Assembly (NCBI RefSeq): GCF_030704535.1
Contig: NC_081822.1
Coordinates: 9,355,001 to 9,419,000 of the forward strand
Direction of reading: 5' to 3'
DNA length: 64,000 bases
Origin: Vitis vinifera
Lineage: Eukaryota; Streptophyta; Magnoliopsida; Vitales; Vitaceae
In this document: in pieces, positions 20,799-34,300 of the stretch
Position numbering within the stretch: the first letter of the stretch is position 1
Layout of the letters: the number at the start of each line of letters is the position of its first letter
The notes under the pieces: generated by a model
The model's database searches: none
What the model was told of the DNA's origin: nothing
Seen by the model: only the letters and a program-made list of their open reading frames with translations
Made by a program: the position numbers and the translations under genes

Positions 20799-23700
20799 AT
20801 GCAATCCACCAACGGTTCTGATCCGCAACAGGCGAATCAGCAGCAGCAACAGCCGCCGCCGCCTCCTCCGCAGCCGCAGCAGTGGATGGCCATGCAGTAT
20901 CCGGCGGCGGCGATGGTAATGCAGCATCAGATGATGCCGCCGCAGCATTATCCGCAGCACTTCGTGGCTTATCACCACCAGCCTCATCAGTATCAGCATC
21001 AGCATCAGCAGCAGCATCAGCAACAGCAGGGATCCAACGCCGACAACAGGACGATCTGGGTCGGCGACCTCCATAACTGGATGGACGAGAATTACCTCCA
21101 TAGCTGCTTTGCTGCCACTGGCGAGGTTTGATTTTATTGCCCTTCCTCATCAAATTTAACTGTTCATATTGGTTTGGATTGTACGGAAGTCTTTTAAATT
21201 TATGGGATTTAGTAGATCGAGTTGTTATATTTCTGCTGTCTCTTTCATAGCTCTTCTGTTATCTGCATTAAGATTTCCGTATTGGATTTGTGTCTTGTTG
21301 TTTTGTCGAAGGGTTTATGCTATGCATATAAAATTTTAAGCTATTAGAAGGTAAAAAAGAGAAGCCTTTTTCATGGAAAAAAAGGACTTTGGTGGTAGAA
21401 ATTAGGAAACGCCTAAAAGGGGATGCTAATTTATAAATAAAAGGGAAAGTTGTTGCAGGGAGTAGAAGAATTGTTTGAACTTGATATAAGTGTAGCTTTT
21501 GTATTTCCAGCATAGTGTAATGATGATTGCCGATCTGAAAAGAATGCAAGCAAGCAAGTTTGAATTGCAAACATTGTCTACAATGTTCATTGCTTTCACC
21601 ATTACTTCATCTGTTTATCAGAAAGAAATTAGAATCTCGATTCCTGTTGTTTGTCTGAGTGTTAGATTGTTTAATTGAGTTAGAGTGTATTTGGCAGTGA
21701 TTTTATGAAGTGTTTCTAGTTTTTTTAATACTTAAAAGATAAAAAATTTTAAGTGTTAGAAAGACTAGAAACACTTCCAAAAATCACTGTCAAACGCACT
21801 CTTAGTCAATGTTTTTAGTTAAAGTGTTTTAGCTGAAATTGTTTTTAAGAGAATCAACTAATCTGATTTTTCAACACTATAAATAATTTTTCAAATTTTC
21901 AACAAGTGTTTTCTAAATTTTGTCAAAACACCTTATTTATTTATTTTTTAAACACTTTTTAGGTTAAAAGTGTTTTTTAATGTTTTTTAAAAACACTACC
22001 AAAATGGACTATTAGTATGAGTGTTAGATTGTTAGTAAGTTGTTTGTCCTCTTGACTTTGATCATCCGTCTTCTGAATAAATTGTTGCTGAATGAGAGAC
22101 ATGAATTGCTTGTCTCTCTCATTATGGTTCTAAATTTTTTTATTTTGGTTCAGTGATATGACTCTTCAAATGCCTATGCCTACTCTATGTGTTCTATACC
22201 AGCAGCAGAAGCATCCTGCTGCAAATTGAAACAGAAAAATGATTATGGAGGTGAATGTTGTAATTCCGTTGTGGAGTACACAATAGGTTGAAATCATGGT
22301 GGATTGAAAAATGTTAAGGAGACTTTATTTTGAGAGCTAAATTTTTTATTTTGGTTCGGTGATATGACTGTCTTCCGCCCAAAACCTCCTAGTTGTATAA
22401 CTATACCTATGCCTGCTCTATGGTGTTCTATACCAGCAGCAGAAGCATCCTTTTGAAAATTCAAACAGAAAAATAATTATGGAAGTGAATGTTGTAATTC
22501 CATTGTGGAATACACAATAGGTTGAAATCATGGTGGATTGAAAAATGTCGAGGAGGCTTTATTTCCAATGTGTCAAACAGCTTGGAACATAATGGAGCTA
22601 AAATTGCAAGTTGTAGGAGAATTTAAGTTTGATTGTCTCAGTTTATTTAGACTATCATGTCAGTCAACTAAAAGGAAATCGCCACTATTAGCCTATAGAA
22701 TTGCTTGAACGAGCTACTTGCCTCTGTGTGTGTGTATAAACTTATGCCTTCATGCTTGGATATTGGATAAAGAATCTACAAAAAGCTTGCCCTATTATCG
22801 TATTCCCATCTTCAGGTGAGGTATATATGATATACCTTATTGGTCCATCATTTAGATTTAAGGTTTCTTAAGTAAAAACCCTAACACAGTCTTTATTTCA
22901 AGTACTCTGCCTTTTGTATAAAGGACCTCTACTTTCTGTGCTCCTAAGATGAAGTGCCTCAAAGAAAATTTACTCCACTTGCTTGGATAAATTTCCATGC
23001 TCAAGTCCAGGGCTGCAGCTTGTCAAGGCTCAGGGGGTTATTCACCTTGTTAAAATTTAAAATGAAAATGGTGTGATGAAGGATTTGAATCCTTAACCAC
23101 TAAAAGTGAATAAACCAACACTTACCACTGAGCTAAATAGAGAAGCTTTGTGTCTTTTTGCCTCCTTGGGATAAATTTCATAAACCTTACCCCTTCTAAA
23201 TAAATTCCTAGCTCCGCCACTTGAGGCAAGTCCATCAGTTATATGAGGAAAAGTTAATTCTTACCAACGAAAAAGGGAGAAAAAAAAGAGTTCACATTCT
23301 ACTTCCTCTCTGCCATCTTTCAATAAGCAAACATGTAGTTGAAGCATTAGTTTTCTAATAGAGATGCATTAGGCATTTAGGCATTTCTTTTCTGTGATTT
23401 AAATAATAAAATCATGAAAAAAAGTGTCCTTTGATTTTCTAGTTGTTTTAAAGAGTAAAGATGACCCCTGTAATGGCTTATTCAAAATTCTAAAATATGG
23501 GTTTTCAACCTTTTTTCTTGATCTGGGTGCCTAAAAATCTAGGGCCTTTTTGGCCATTGGAGAGAAAATCTTTATGACACTCCTAAAAAAGGGGTTCACA
23601 AAGAGCACCCATCAATTTCTCCTATATATATATAAAACTTCAAGAACATAACTTCCATGACCACTAATTTCATTTTGCCTTTCTACTTCATATACTCACA

Positions 23701-26700
23701 AACTCCCACTTGGACAAACTTCCTCTTTAAGTGCTTTCTGAATATACAACAACACATATTAGTTATTGGCTACCATTGGTGAAAGCTTGCACTCTCATGC
23801 TCTGTTTCTCATGTGGTGCACATGAAAATCCCTGGCTATCATAAGTACCAAAAAAACTGTTGGGCTTATGAAAAAATGAGACTTGAGCCTGGCCTTAGAT
23901 GATTTGGGCTTCCATGAAAATAATGAAGAGGAGGTCAATTGCTGGAATTATTGCTGTCATTTCTTTCATTAGTGTCTAGAAATGATGAGTGAGCCCAATA
24001 AGCAGGCAAGGAATTATGGAAAAATGAAAACATAGTGGTTCATGGGACATGAGAAGTTTGGCAAGTGAACTTACTCATTTATAATCATGCTAAGACATCA
24101 GGCATTTCTTTAGGACAATCTTCCTGTGATTTTTAAATAATAAAATCATGAAAAAAAGTGTCCTTTGATTCTCTAGTTGTTTTAGGAGTAAAGGTGAGCC
24201 CTGTAATGGCTTATTCAAAATTCTAAAATCTGGGGTTTCAACCTTTTTTCTTGATCTGGATGCCTAAAAATCTGGATCTTTTTGGTCATTGGAGAGAAAA
24301 ATCTTTATGACACCCCTAAAAAAGAGGTTCACAAGGAGCACCCATTGATTTCTCCTATATATATGCATATATAACTTCAAGAACATAACTTCCCTGACTA
24401 CTATTTTTTATTTTGCCTTTCTACTTCAAATACTCGCAAACTCCCACTTGGACAAACTTCCCCTTTAAGTGCTTTCTGAATATACACAACATTTTTAGAA
24501 GTGCTTTCTGTGTTGGTTTTCATTCGTTTGTTTGTTTGCGGCTCCTTTTTGGTCTCTAAAATTTAGTTTCGTCTACCTTGCAGCTTGCTTCCATGAAGGT
24601 TATTCGCAATAAGCAGACTGGTTCATCAGAGGGTTATGGATTTGTGGAATTTTTTTCACATGCTGCGGCTGAGAAGGTTCTACAGGGTTATGCTGGTGTG
24701 TTGATGCCTAATACAGATCAGCCCTTTCGGCTGAACTGGGCAACATTTAGTATGGGTGATAAGCGGTCAGATAATGGTCCTGATCTTTCCATATTTGTAG
24801 GAGATTTAGCTTCAGATGTTTCTGATAGCTTATTACATGAAACTTTTGCTGGTAAATATCCATCTGTTAAGGCTGCAAAAGTTGTCTTTGATGCCAATAC
24901 TGGTCGTTCAAAAGGTTATGGCTTTGTGAGGTTTGGAGATGAGAATGAGAGGTCACAGGCCATGACTGAAATGAATGGTGTATATTGTTCGAGTAGGCCC
25001 ATGCGCATTGGTGCAGCAACTCCAAGGAAGTCATCTGGATATCAACAACAATATTCTTCACATGGTAAAATGACAATTTCACATGCTTTTTGTTTGCATC
25101 TTCTGAAAGGGTCATAGTGGGTTCTTCTATTTTCTTTGGCTTTGTGATGGTATATTTTATATTCTGTTTAAATGTTGTTCTTCCTTTCTGGGCAATGAGA
25201 AGCAGATCTGTTCTAATGATTAGCCACTATGAATTGATAGTGAGGATCAATCCAGGTGTTTATCTATAAACTGAAAACTGCTGTATCTGGATTTACTTAC
25301 TAGACTAGCCTGGAACTGCAAATTTTTCCTTTATATTTTGTAAATGAGATAATATCAAAGTAACCTAGTATAGGACCTTCTTAGTTGTAAATCTCCTTCA
25401 ACGAAGCTGATATGGGCAGCTTTGAATAGTTGGTAAAGTTGGTGATGACTGTGGTAGGGGTGAAGAAAGTGGTATGGTGTTTTTATTGCAGTGGCAAGGA
25501 CGCAATGCGATGAGTTGGAGTTGGTGTTGTTGTGTTGGAAGTGGTTATCGGGTGCTGTAGGTGTAATTCCCCTCAATGAGGGATGTTTTGTGCTTCTCTT
25601 TTTGGCTAGATGGTCATATTTCATGCATTGATTGAGGTAGAAGAGAAGATAGGTTCTGATGATTGTATCTCATTATCAAGCTGTCACACCTTTGCAGGAG
25701 TTCTATATTTATTTCCTTATCTTTCATCAGATTTATCTTACTGTCTTTTCTTTCCAGGTTTCATATAACTTGTAGATTATAGAATATTTCTTCACCAATT
25801 GCAGATGGGGATAGCTCCTGGATATGCCATTGAAGAATCTGAGATTTTCTTTTTTGTCGTTTTCCTGTTGGCATGACCTTTTTGTTTACTGAATTGCTGT
25901 TATATGTAAAACAAAATTTGAGAAGTGCTTTAAATTGGGAATTTAATTGAAGGGTTTTATTTTCTTTCTATACTATCTTTGGATTTGGTAGGTGGATATG
26001 CATCAAATGGTGCCTCAGTCCAATCTGATGGAGACTCTATGAACACAACAGTGAGTTGTCCAGCCATTCTGTGTGGTTCGAACTGTTAGTGGCAACACTT
26101 CTTCTCCCCTTTTGTCTAATCTATGTTTCATTATAGATATTTGTCGGAGGGCTTGATCCTAATGTCTCTGATGAAGATCTCAGGCAGCCTTTCTCCCAAT
26201 ATGGTGAGATTGTCTCTGTAAAAATACCAGTTGGTAAAGGATGTGGGTTTGTACAATTTGCAAACAGGTAGAACTCCTCATTGGATGATATTCAAAGCTT
26301 TAGCCTCTATTATTTGTTCAGTTGTGGACTTGATCCTCCTTATCACCTATTTTGACAGAAACAATGCTGAGGATGCGCTACAGAAATTGAATGGAACAGT
26401 AATTGGCAAGCAAACAGTCCGTCTTTCTTGGGGTCGGAATCCAGCAAATAAACAGGCAAATTCTCTCTTCCTATGTTAGATTATGTTTGGAAGGAACTGG
26501 AATGATGAATGTCTTCAAATGGCGATGGGGCCAGGGAATTCATTGTAAACCAATTCTAACTCTAGTGCTTTGTTGGTTGTTCATCTTTCCTAACCAACAC
26601 TTACGGAATTTGGCAGATGAGGGCAGATTTTGGCAATCAGTGGAGTGGGGCGTACTATGGAGGGCAGGTGTATGATGGTTATGGATATGCTCTGCCACCA

Positions 26701-26778
26701 CCTCATGACCCAACCATGTATGCTGCGGCATATGGGGCTTACCCCGTGTATGGCAACCACCAACAGCAAGTTAGCTGA
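20799..26778 (+). CDS. RBP47-type poly(U)/poly(A) RNA-binding protein, three RRMs
   Basis: Six exons (20799-21125, 24584-25064, 25992-26050, 26137-26267, 26359-26455, 26617-26778) join in frame to 418 residues. The N-terminus is rich in Gln, Pro and His (residues 1-80). RRM1 (about 85-163) has TIWVGDLHNWMDE and SEGYGFVEF. RRM2 (about 177-256) has LSIFVGDLASDV and SKGYGFVRF. RRM3 (about 290-360) has IFVGGLDPNVSDEDL and GCGFVQF. The tail ends PVYGNHQQQVS. RBP45/RBP47 proteins bind U-rich and poly(A) RNA, are mainly nuclear and enter stress granules. The N-terminal PAAAMVMQHQMMPPQHY favours RBP47 over RBP45. Intron 1 is 3.46 kb and repeat-filled. Intron 5 uses a GC donor (CAG|GCAAAT at 26456). 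Confidence 0.95.
21683..21803. mobile_element. Small hairpin MITE-like element in RBP47 intron 1
   Basis: AGAGTGTATTTGGCAGTGAT at the left is matched by the reverse complement of ATCACTGTCAAACGCACTCT at the right, and TGTTTCTAG pairs with CTAGAAACA further in. The about 120 bp unit is a near-complete inverted repeat. More related AT-rich sequence (AACACTTTT words) follows up to about 22015. Confidence 0.7.
22187..22570. repeat. Direct repeat pair in RBP47 intron 1
   Basis: A block of about 150 bp beginning GTTCTATACCAGCAGCAGAA occurs at about 22190-22340 and again at about 22424-22565. The copies are closely similar and share AATACACAATAGGTTGAAAT-type sequence. Confidence 0.75.
23070..23145 (-). 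mobile_element. tRNA-derived SINE head in RBP47 intron 1, antisense
   Basis: On the minus strand there is an A box TAGCTCAGTGGT (23135-23124) and a B box GGATTCAAATCC (23092-23081) at tRNA-like spacing. No full tRNA is visible, so this is a SINE head and not a tRNA gene. The element body would run left toward about 22990. It is a different family from the units at 9236-9655. Confidence 0.6.
23379..24490. repeat. Duplicated block of about 375 bp in RBP47 intron 1
   Basis: The segments 23379-23752 and about 24105-24490 share the run from AATAATAAAATCATGAAAAA through TTTAAGTGCTTTCTGAATAT with scattered differences. They are direct repeats separated by about 350 bp. Confidence 0.75.
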
Positions 26779-26799
26779 GATTGAGCTGTGGAAGAGACA

Positions 26800-28352
26800 T
26801 ATTTTGTTCTAGTGATTAGATATTATCACATTAGAGTAGCATATCAACTTTATTTCTCTGTAGTTGGCTTGGTTGTGTAGAATTCTCACGAGCCCCTCCC
26901 AATTGTGGAGTGGAACTGAATTTTGATGACAATGAGGCAGTTCTTTTTAGGGATTTATCAAACATTTGTTTATTATTGCGGGAGGTAAAATGAAACTTAT
27001 TGGAATACATGATCTAGCAAATGTTGTGTGCTGGTTTGTTTCATGAACCAGAAAATGTTCTCTGGTTCCATTCATGATTCAAATGGGTTCTTGATGTGGT
27101 TAATTTGGTTTAAAGTAGAGGCTGCTAGGAATGGGTGTAATTTGGCTGCATTGAGATTTCATGCAATTTTCCCCTTTATCTAGGTTTTTGGATATTGACG
27201 AATCTTATAGAGAGGAGGATTTGAAAATTCGGCCTTAGCCCAGTGCAGCAATGTCTGGATGCTTGTGTTGCCCTTGTTTGTGCTCTGTCACATTTTTTTC
27301 CTTATTGTTGGATGGACTGCCATCTGCTGCATAATGTACTTGTCTGATGAGTGAAAAACTTGCAGCTCTTCCGATCCATAGCATTGGGCCAATTTATCAG
27401 CACCGATTCACGGCAATGTTGAGGCTTGTCAGTAACTTCGGATTAAAGATATAAGTTTTTTAATATTGAAAAAAAATAGAAATACTTCCTACAATCCAAA
27501 CGCACTTTTAATCTCCAATTAATGTCATAAATTGAAATGATAATTATTTATCCGGTTTTGTTAAAATTATTTAGCAAACAGAGGAAAGCTGAGAAAATCC
27601 GAGGGTTCACACATATATAATAATTGTAAAAAATGAAAAAAAATTCAGTTTGATTAACACTTTTTTTATTATTTTAAAAAAGGAAAATGCTATCAGAAGT
27701 TGGGCGGCTGCAAAATTGGAAACACCGAAAGAGTAGTGACGGAAGATTAGGACGGCGAAGGTCCATCGTGATTCGTGATTATCATGATTCATGAGTGATG
27801 AAGCTCGGACCCACCGGCCCCACCCTAACACGCCTATTAATTAATTCGTAGCCTTGGAAAGGCTGAGCCGCTGAGCCCCTTGTGTTGCAGCAAAGGGCGC
27901 ATAACGAAGGAAAAGCAACTCTTGCCACACTAGCAAAGGGCAAACCATAACCAAATCTGTACCGTTGGATTACCATACAAACTCTCGGATTTAGTGTCCC
28001 CAGCAGAAGCAACGACGAAGACGGGGAGGAGCGGGTCGCGCTGTCCACGGCAGAGCTCCAGCTCCAGAAGGCAATCACATGATTGTGGGGAGTGGATGGG
28101 AAATGATTGTGTGTCTGATATCAATTTGACATGGTACCCCACGGTGTGCTACGTGGCTTCCAGCAGCTTCCACAGGTGTACCTAACGTTTCCGTTTTTGG
28201 GGCGGTGTACTAATTTAAACTGGTAATTAGTAAACAAATCCAACACTAATAAAATAAAATAGTGTGTGGGAGCGAATAAAAGGAAGGTGGGGCGGATGTG
28301 GTAACAGCTGGCCCTTGCACGACCCTCTCAACGCAACACGTCTCCCTTCCCA
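26800..28352. other. 3' region of RBP47-like gene and promoter region of UROS
   Basis: There is no separate gene. The first part is the probable RBP47 3' UTR. From about 27680 onward the sequence is GC-richer and leads to the UROS start. Minus-strand open frames at 27782-28142 show no domain. Confidence 0.55.
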
Positions 28353-31300
28353 ATGGCTCACCTCTCTCTCTCCTCTCTCTCTCCTCCACCGTCTTCTTCT
28401 TCGTCTCCGCCCCTGCGACTTCACGGGAGAATCTTTTCTCCCTTCTGCCGAGTCCAAGTTTCTTCCTCTTCTACTTCCTACTTGCAGCCGAAAGTCGTTG
28501 TTACCAGAGAACATGGCAAGAATGGCAAGCTTATCAATGTTCTGGTACGTCTTTTTTCTTTTCTTTTTTTTTTACTCTCTAATTTTTGGCTTTTAGAAGT
28601 TTTTGATTTCTCAATTCCCAAACTAGGGTTAGCAATGTGTTTGTTTGTTTCTGTGTGCCTTTTTCTCTCTCCTTATATATATATATACACACAACTTGGA
28701 TATCTTCATTTTTTTTTTCCTGACAGTATATCTTTTGGATTTGTTGGAGGGTGGGGTGAATTGATGATTAAGTAGTCACATTAGGTGTTTGATTAAATGT
28801 TGTAACGAGCATCGCATTTTTCTCAGTTTCTGTAAGGAAAACGTCAAAATTGAGAGGGAAAATGGAGGAAAGTGGGCGCATATTTGTGAAAAGCGTCTTC
28901 AAGAAGTTTGCTTGAGGTGTCAATGGCGATCTTTCATTATCCTCCAAAATTTCTCTAGTTGACTTTACAGAAGAAGTAGGTGGTACATGCTTCGTTATAG
29001 CCTTATAGGATTGGATCGACAATAAATTACTTGGTATACGTATGACAGGAGTTCAACAAGAAATAATCTCTGAAATTGGATTCCAACAACACCCGTGAGT
29101 TACATAGGGCAAGAATTGACGATGAGGAACTTCTCGTATTAGGTAGCTGTGTGCCAATTGCCACTGTGCAAACGTCAAACATCTTCCACTGATGTTGTTT
29201 AACAAACTGTTTACATGGCTCAGGCTCACGTGTGATTCTCAAAATCTATTTGAGAACAACATTGTATTTGATCTTATTTGGTTATCCATGGAAAAGTTGA
29301 GTGAAAGAAATTAAATTACTGACAACTGCAATTTTAAAAATTTTCCTTTTTGTTTTTGTTTTTTTTTCTTTAAAGATTTAAGAAAACTGGGAGAAAAATC
29401 TTTTATCATTTCCCCTATTTTCCATGATATCTAAATCTAATGTTTAAATCCTGGAAAGTACTAAGGAAAGAAAAAAATGTTAAGGAAAATGATTTTTTCT
29501 TGTTTGATTGTCCTATTGGAAAATATAAAAGAAAATCAAATATAACTAAAATTAGTTTAAAATGTACATTTTAAAATTATTTAATCTTTATATCGAAAAT
29601 TTAAAATAAATGAAATGAATTTGAAGTAGCATATTTCCTTTACTTTTTCTTTCTTTTCATTTTTCTTCTCTATTTTCTTTCCCTCACATTTTCCCTCAAA
29701 TTTTCTAGGAACCAAACATTGCCTAAGAAAATCATTTTTTCCCCATTCCTTACCATTTTCCACTAAGAGAATATAGCCTTAAAATTTCCTTGAAAAGATA
29801 TCAAGTAGTAGTCATTTATCTCTTTTGTTAGTTCAATAAGTAAAAGCCTATTTAATTTAAAATCAGAATATGATTTTCATTTTGGAACTACCTTTTTGTT
29901 GAATGTTGAAGGTTAAAGACAATGTATCACAACTTTATATCTGGATTCATTTAGACATAAATTTATACAGATGTTGTGACTAAATCTCATTCTTGATTTT
30001 GCCTTTGGGATGAATAACTATTCATGGCTGATTTGTTGATTAATATATTATTTATACAAAGATGCCTTGTTGAAGCCAACTCTATTATTATTATTAGTAT
30101 CATTATGATTATTTTATTTAAAGTGATAGCTTTACGTTTACGGTACTATTATTTTTATTATTATTTATATTTTGTTTTTTTTTGATAGGCAAAAAGAAAA
30201 AAATATATTAAAAATGCCTAAGAAAAGGCACATTAATGTATTATTATTTTTATTTTGCTTGAAAAGTTCTTTTATGGGTTATTTTGTTTAATCTGGTGAG
30301 ATGGATAAAATCAAATTTATTGTTAGCCAGCTTGAGGCACATTGCTGATCCTTTCCTTTAACAGGTTACAGGGAAACTAGCTGTTTAACTTTGTATTAGA
30401 ACTCTGGTCCTAGAGGTCTTGGAATCAACACTCTCTTTCTTGAATTGCACTCCCCTCTCCTTTTCTCTTCTCTCTATTCACTTTGTATCTCTTATGCTCA
30501 TTTACTAGCCTTTTGAAGATATTGGGGCAGGTGATAGTGGACCAGTGGTTTTATTTTGCTGTTAAATAGTAAATTAATTCCCCCTCCCTCCCTCTAAAAT
30601 GGACTAATTTTTTCCAGCACTCTGATGAACTTAACCGGTAGCTTATAAACTGTAAACTTTACTCATTTCATTATTTCAGTGTGTGGTTCTTGGAATGAAT
30701 TTTGAAGTTTCATTTTTTCAGGAACTTCTGAAAAAGAGTAAAAAAAATACCTGTATAAGGCAGTACCTTGTTTCATTACCGATTTTGGTTGTATCGGGGT
30801 TCATTAGTACCATGAGTGATGGTGATACTAAAAAATCATGAGTGATTATGATATATAAGGTTTTGGATTGGTGTATCTACCGCAACAATGTATATGATAT
30901 AGAGCTAAGCTTGGTATTTTTGATGATGGGTTCAGGCTGAACATGGGATTAACTGTTTGGAGTTTCCACTCATTCAACACACAAAGGGACCTGATTTGGA
31001 TAGGCTTTCTTCTGTATTAAGTGGTAAGCTCTCAATCTCCAATTTAGCTTGTCTTTGGTTTGCAGCAACTTTTTAATTATTTTCATTATTATTGTTATTA
31101 TTTTTTAATGTACATGTCATAATTTCAGAATTCAGATCATACTTAGGGCCATATATGATAACAGATTCTACATGCTGATTTAGGTTGCTTGTGTTGGACA
31201 TGTTGAACCATTGTTTGACCAGTTCTGTGTTTGTTTGCTTATTAGGAAGGAAGCCCTATTTTGCCAAATCTTCTTAATTTTGGGTTGTGAGCATAAAATG

Positions 31301-34300
31301 GATACATGTTGTGATTTGGGCTTCGGATCTTGTGCCTCATCTGGGTAAATTCAGTTGCTCTTGACTGACCCAACTCAGTCGATCCTACGATCCTAAATTC
31401 AACATGCGTACCATGAGTAGTAGTGGATCTGCTTCCTTTTTATGTGCTGCACTCCTTGGGAATTTCGTCATGCAAGATGATTTCTATGAAGGATAAAATG
31501 TGATTATAATGTCATTGAAACCCATTTTTTTAATAATGTTTGTCATTCCTAGAACTAGTTGCTTTCTTAATGCATTAACTGCTCGCTCAACCTAGCTTAG
31601 AATACAACTACAAATGATATTTGATGCTGTTTGTTTCTTCTTACCATGTTCCTTGATGGCAGCAGATACTGCATTTGACTGGATCATCATAACTTCACCT
31701 GAAGCGGGTTTGGTCTTTCTCGAGGCATGGAAGTAAGGGCTAGAACTTGCAAGCAATGTACTGCCCACTCTAGGGGATTTTTACAATTTTTCTGATTTAG
31801 ATGCAGTCATCATTTTTTCCCCTAGGGTATACAATTTTCCCCCTATATGTGACAACAATGTTTCATCGGTATTGTTTTTCTTGTAGGCTGAAGTGATACA
31901 AATTTTTATTTTTTAAATTACTAGTTCTCCATAATACTTCTTTCTTCCTTCTCCTAAGTGTTGTAACTCTTGTTGAATATATATTTTCTTTTCCTTGGTT
32001 AATAATCATTTTTGGACTAGTTTTGGAACTGAGGATTGACTCTATTGAAATTATTTGGATTCTTGATGGAATCACATTGTATTTTGGGAGTCTAGGAAAT
32101 TCTAGTGAGTCTTGGCTGTCAATGGTACAGACAGGTATACTATATAATGGTCTTGGTTGTGCTTGATTTGTTCTAATGAGGAACTTGGTATACATTTCCT
32201 GTTTGAACCTGTTTTTCTGATGGAAACAACATTGGATTGTTTGATTGACAAATTTTTCTCTGATTAATATCTGATGGATCATGTATTATTAATAAAACTC
32301 AGGTTTAAGCAATTTTCTTCTAAATTTTAGCATTTCTAGTGGAATTTCATCAGGATACTGTTCTTTGTTTTTGTGTGTACACGTGTTTAGCATTTGATGT
32401 TTATATATTCTCACTAAAGAGAGTGCATGTGATGCTTGAATGAAAGATGTTCAGTATGTGTCCATTTTTAAGCAATGCAGTAACACATCAAGAGTGTCCA
32501 AAGATCTTGAATGATGATACTTGTTTTTTATTATGTTTTTGGTTTTAAATTTCTGTTCATCTTAGTAATGATTTTCATTTTTCCTAGGGCTGCTGGAGCC
32601 CCGTGCGTAAAGGTTGGTGTTGTAGGATCTGGTACACAAAGTGTATTTGAAGAAGTAATGCAGTCCTCAAAGCAATCACTCAGAGTTGCATTTGCCCCAT
32701 CAAAAGGTTTGATGCATTTGCTTGTATATGCTATGATGTGCACAATTTTTTTTTTTTTTGATAAGTATATATGTGCATAAATCTATACCTGCATTATGTT
32801 CTTCAACTGTTATGCTTGCTTTGTTGGCCACAAAACTTGAAGAGAAGGAATTAATATTGGAGTCTCAAACGTTATTTAGTGATGGATAGTTGGAATCTTC
32901 TTGCCAACAGAAGAAATGTCATCAAAATTAAAAGCTAGGAATTCATATTGGTAACATAGGTTTTGCTGCTGTTCTGGAAGTTGCACATTTTATTCAATGA
33001 CTTTGGTCAATTTTTTTGGATTGGAGAATTAAATTTGGCATATTGAATATCCTTTTTTTTCCACATTGTTCTGATAATGATTGTGAAAATTTCTTGCTTG
33101 TGTATTGATTTGAACTGACACGAGCAATTCAAAGCCCTCTGTGTGATGGAAACGTATAAATTGGTTTATTATCTAATCAGCATTACATCATGCTCTCGCT
33201 TTCTAATTTGAAAATGCATCTTTTTCTGAGTTAAAAGATAATAATGTCTCCAATGTGCTTATGTCCAAAAAATCTTCTTGTAATTTCCTTTTCCGACAAT
33301 AAACCAGCTGTTGATAATTTGATACCTTTATTAAAAAATCTTTAAAATTTTGATGATTGTCTTATGTTTTTTTCTGGTGGGGGAAAGAAATTTAGTTGTT
33401 GGTGTTACAAAAGAATAACATGGACCCATACTTGAGAAAATTTAATGTTATATTTTATTTTTCTTTTAAATAGGTTGCATATTTTTCTTTTCCTCCTTGC
33501 TAAAACTAGTCCAGGTACATCCTCGCCCCAGCCCCTTTCTCCGTGAGTGGAGCCTTAAGGGCATACTTAACAAATTTTCTCTTAAAATTTAATATTGTGA
33601 TTGATCTGACAAATACTTTTCAATCTGCCATTTATGGGGTAGTGGGTCACAGTTCTGGCATGAAATTGACATGTCACAATTCTCAATTTCATTTCAATAG
33701 TATCAACATTGGAAATGCTTGCCATCTGAAATGCAGCAACTAAATAAGTTTTGGCAGAGTCTCTTATCAGATCATCAGTGGGCTCTAATACTTGATTGAG
33801 ATTGGGGATGCCTATAACTGAAGTGGCACAATTGAATATATACATTGACAATCATATTTCTTCAAGATTCAGTTCTGAAAATTCTCCTCTCATAACAAAA
33901 AAAGGCAATTTATGGTTTTGCAGATATCTTTTGTTATAATTGCTCTAATATTGCAAAACACAACTCAGGTGTTGCTGACAATGGCTGTTTTGTGGTGTAG
34001 TCACTACAGAATTGTCCTATACAGAACTTCAGCATCACTCTATTGCAGTGTTATTTCAAGATCATGCTTTCTTTTGCAGTGTTATTTCAAGTAAATGCTT
34101 TCTTTTAAGACTACATGAATAGTTTTTAGGCTCTTACCTGTCTGCAAATATTTGGTGATGGGAATAATTCATCACTATCATATAAACATGTTATGGTGGA
34201 TAAGCTTTGATTCTGAGTTCTAGACACCATATATGTGGTTTAACTATCTATTGTGTAATGTAGTTGTGAAATGCAATTATATTTTGTTCAGTAAATTTGG

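Noticed and set aside
20728..21153. Minus-strand frames opposite RBP47 exon 1
   Set aside because: They are shadows of the Gln/His/Pro-rich exon, with no domain or splice support.
27782..28142. Minus-strand frames upstream of UROS
   Set aside because: No domain, no exon partner, and they sit in the probable promoter of the plus-strand gene.
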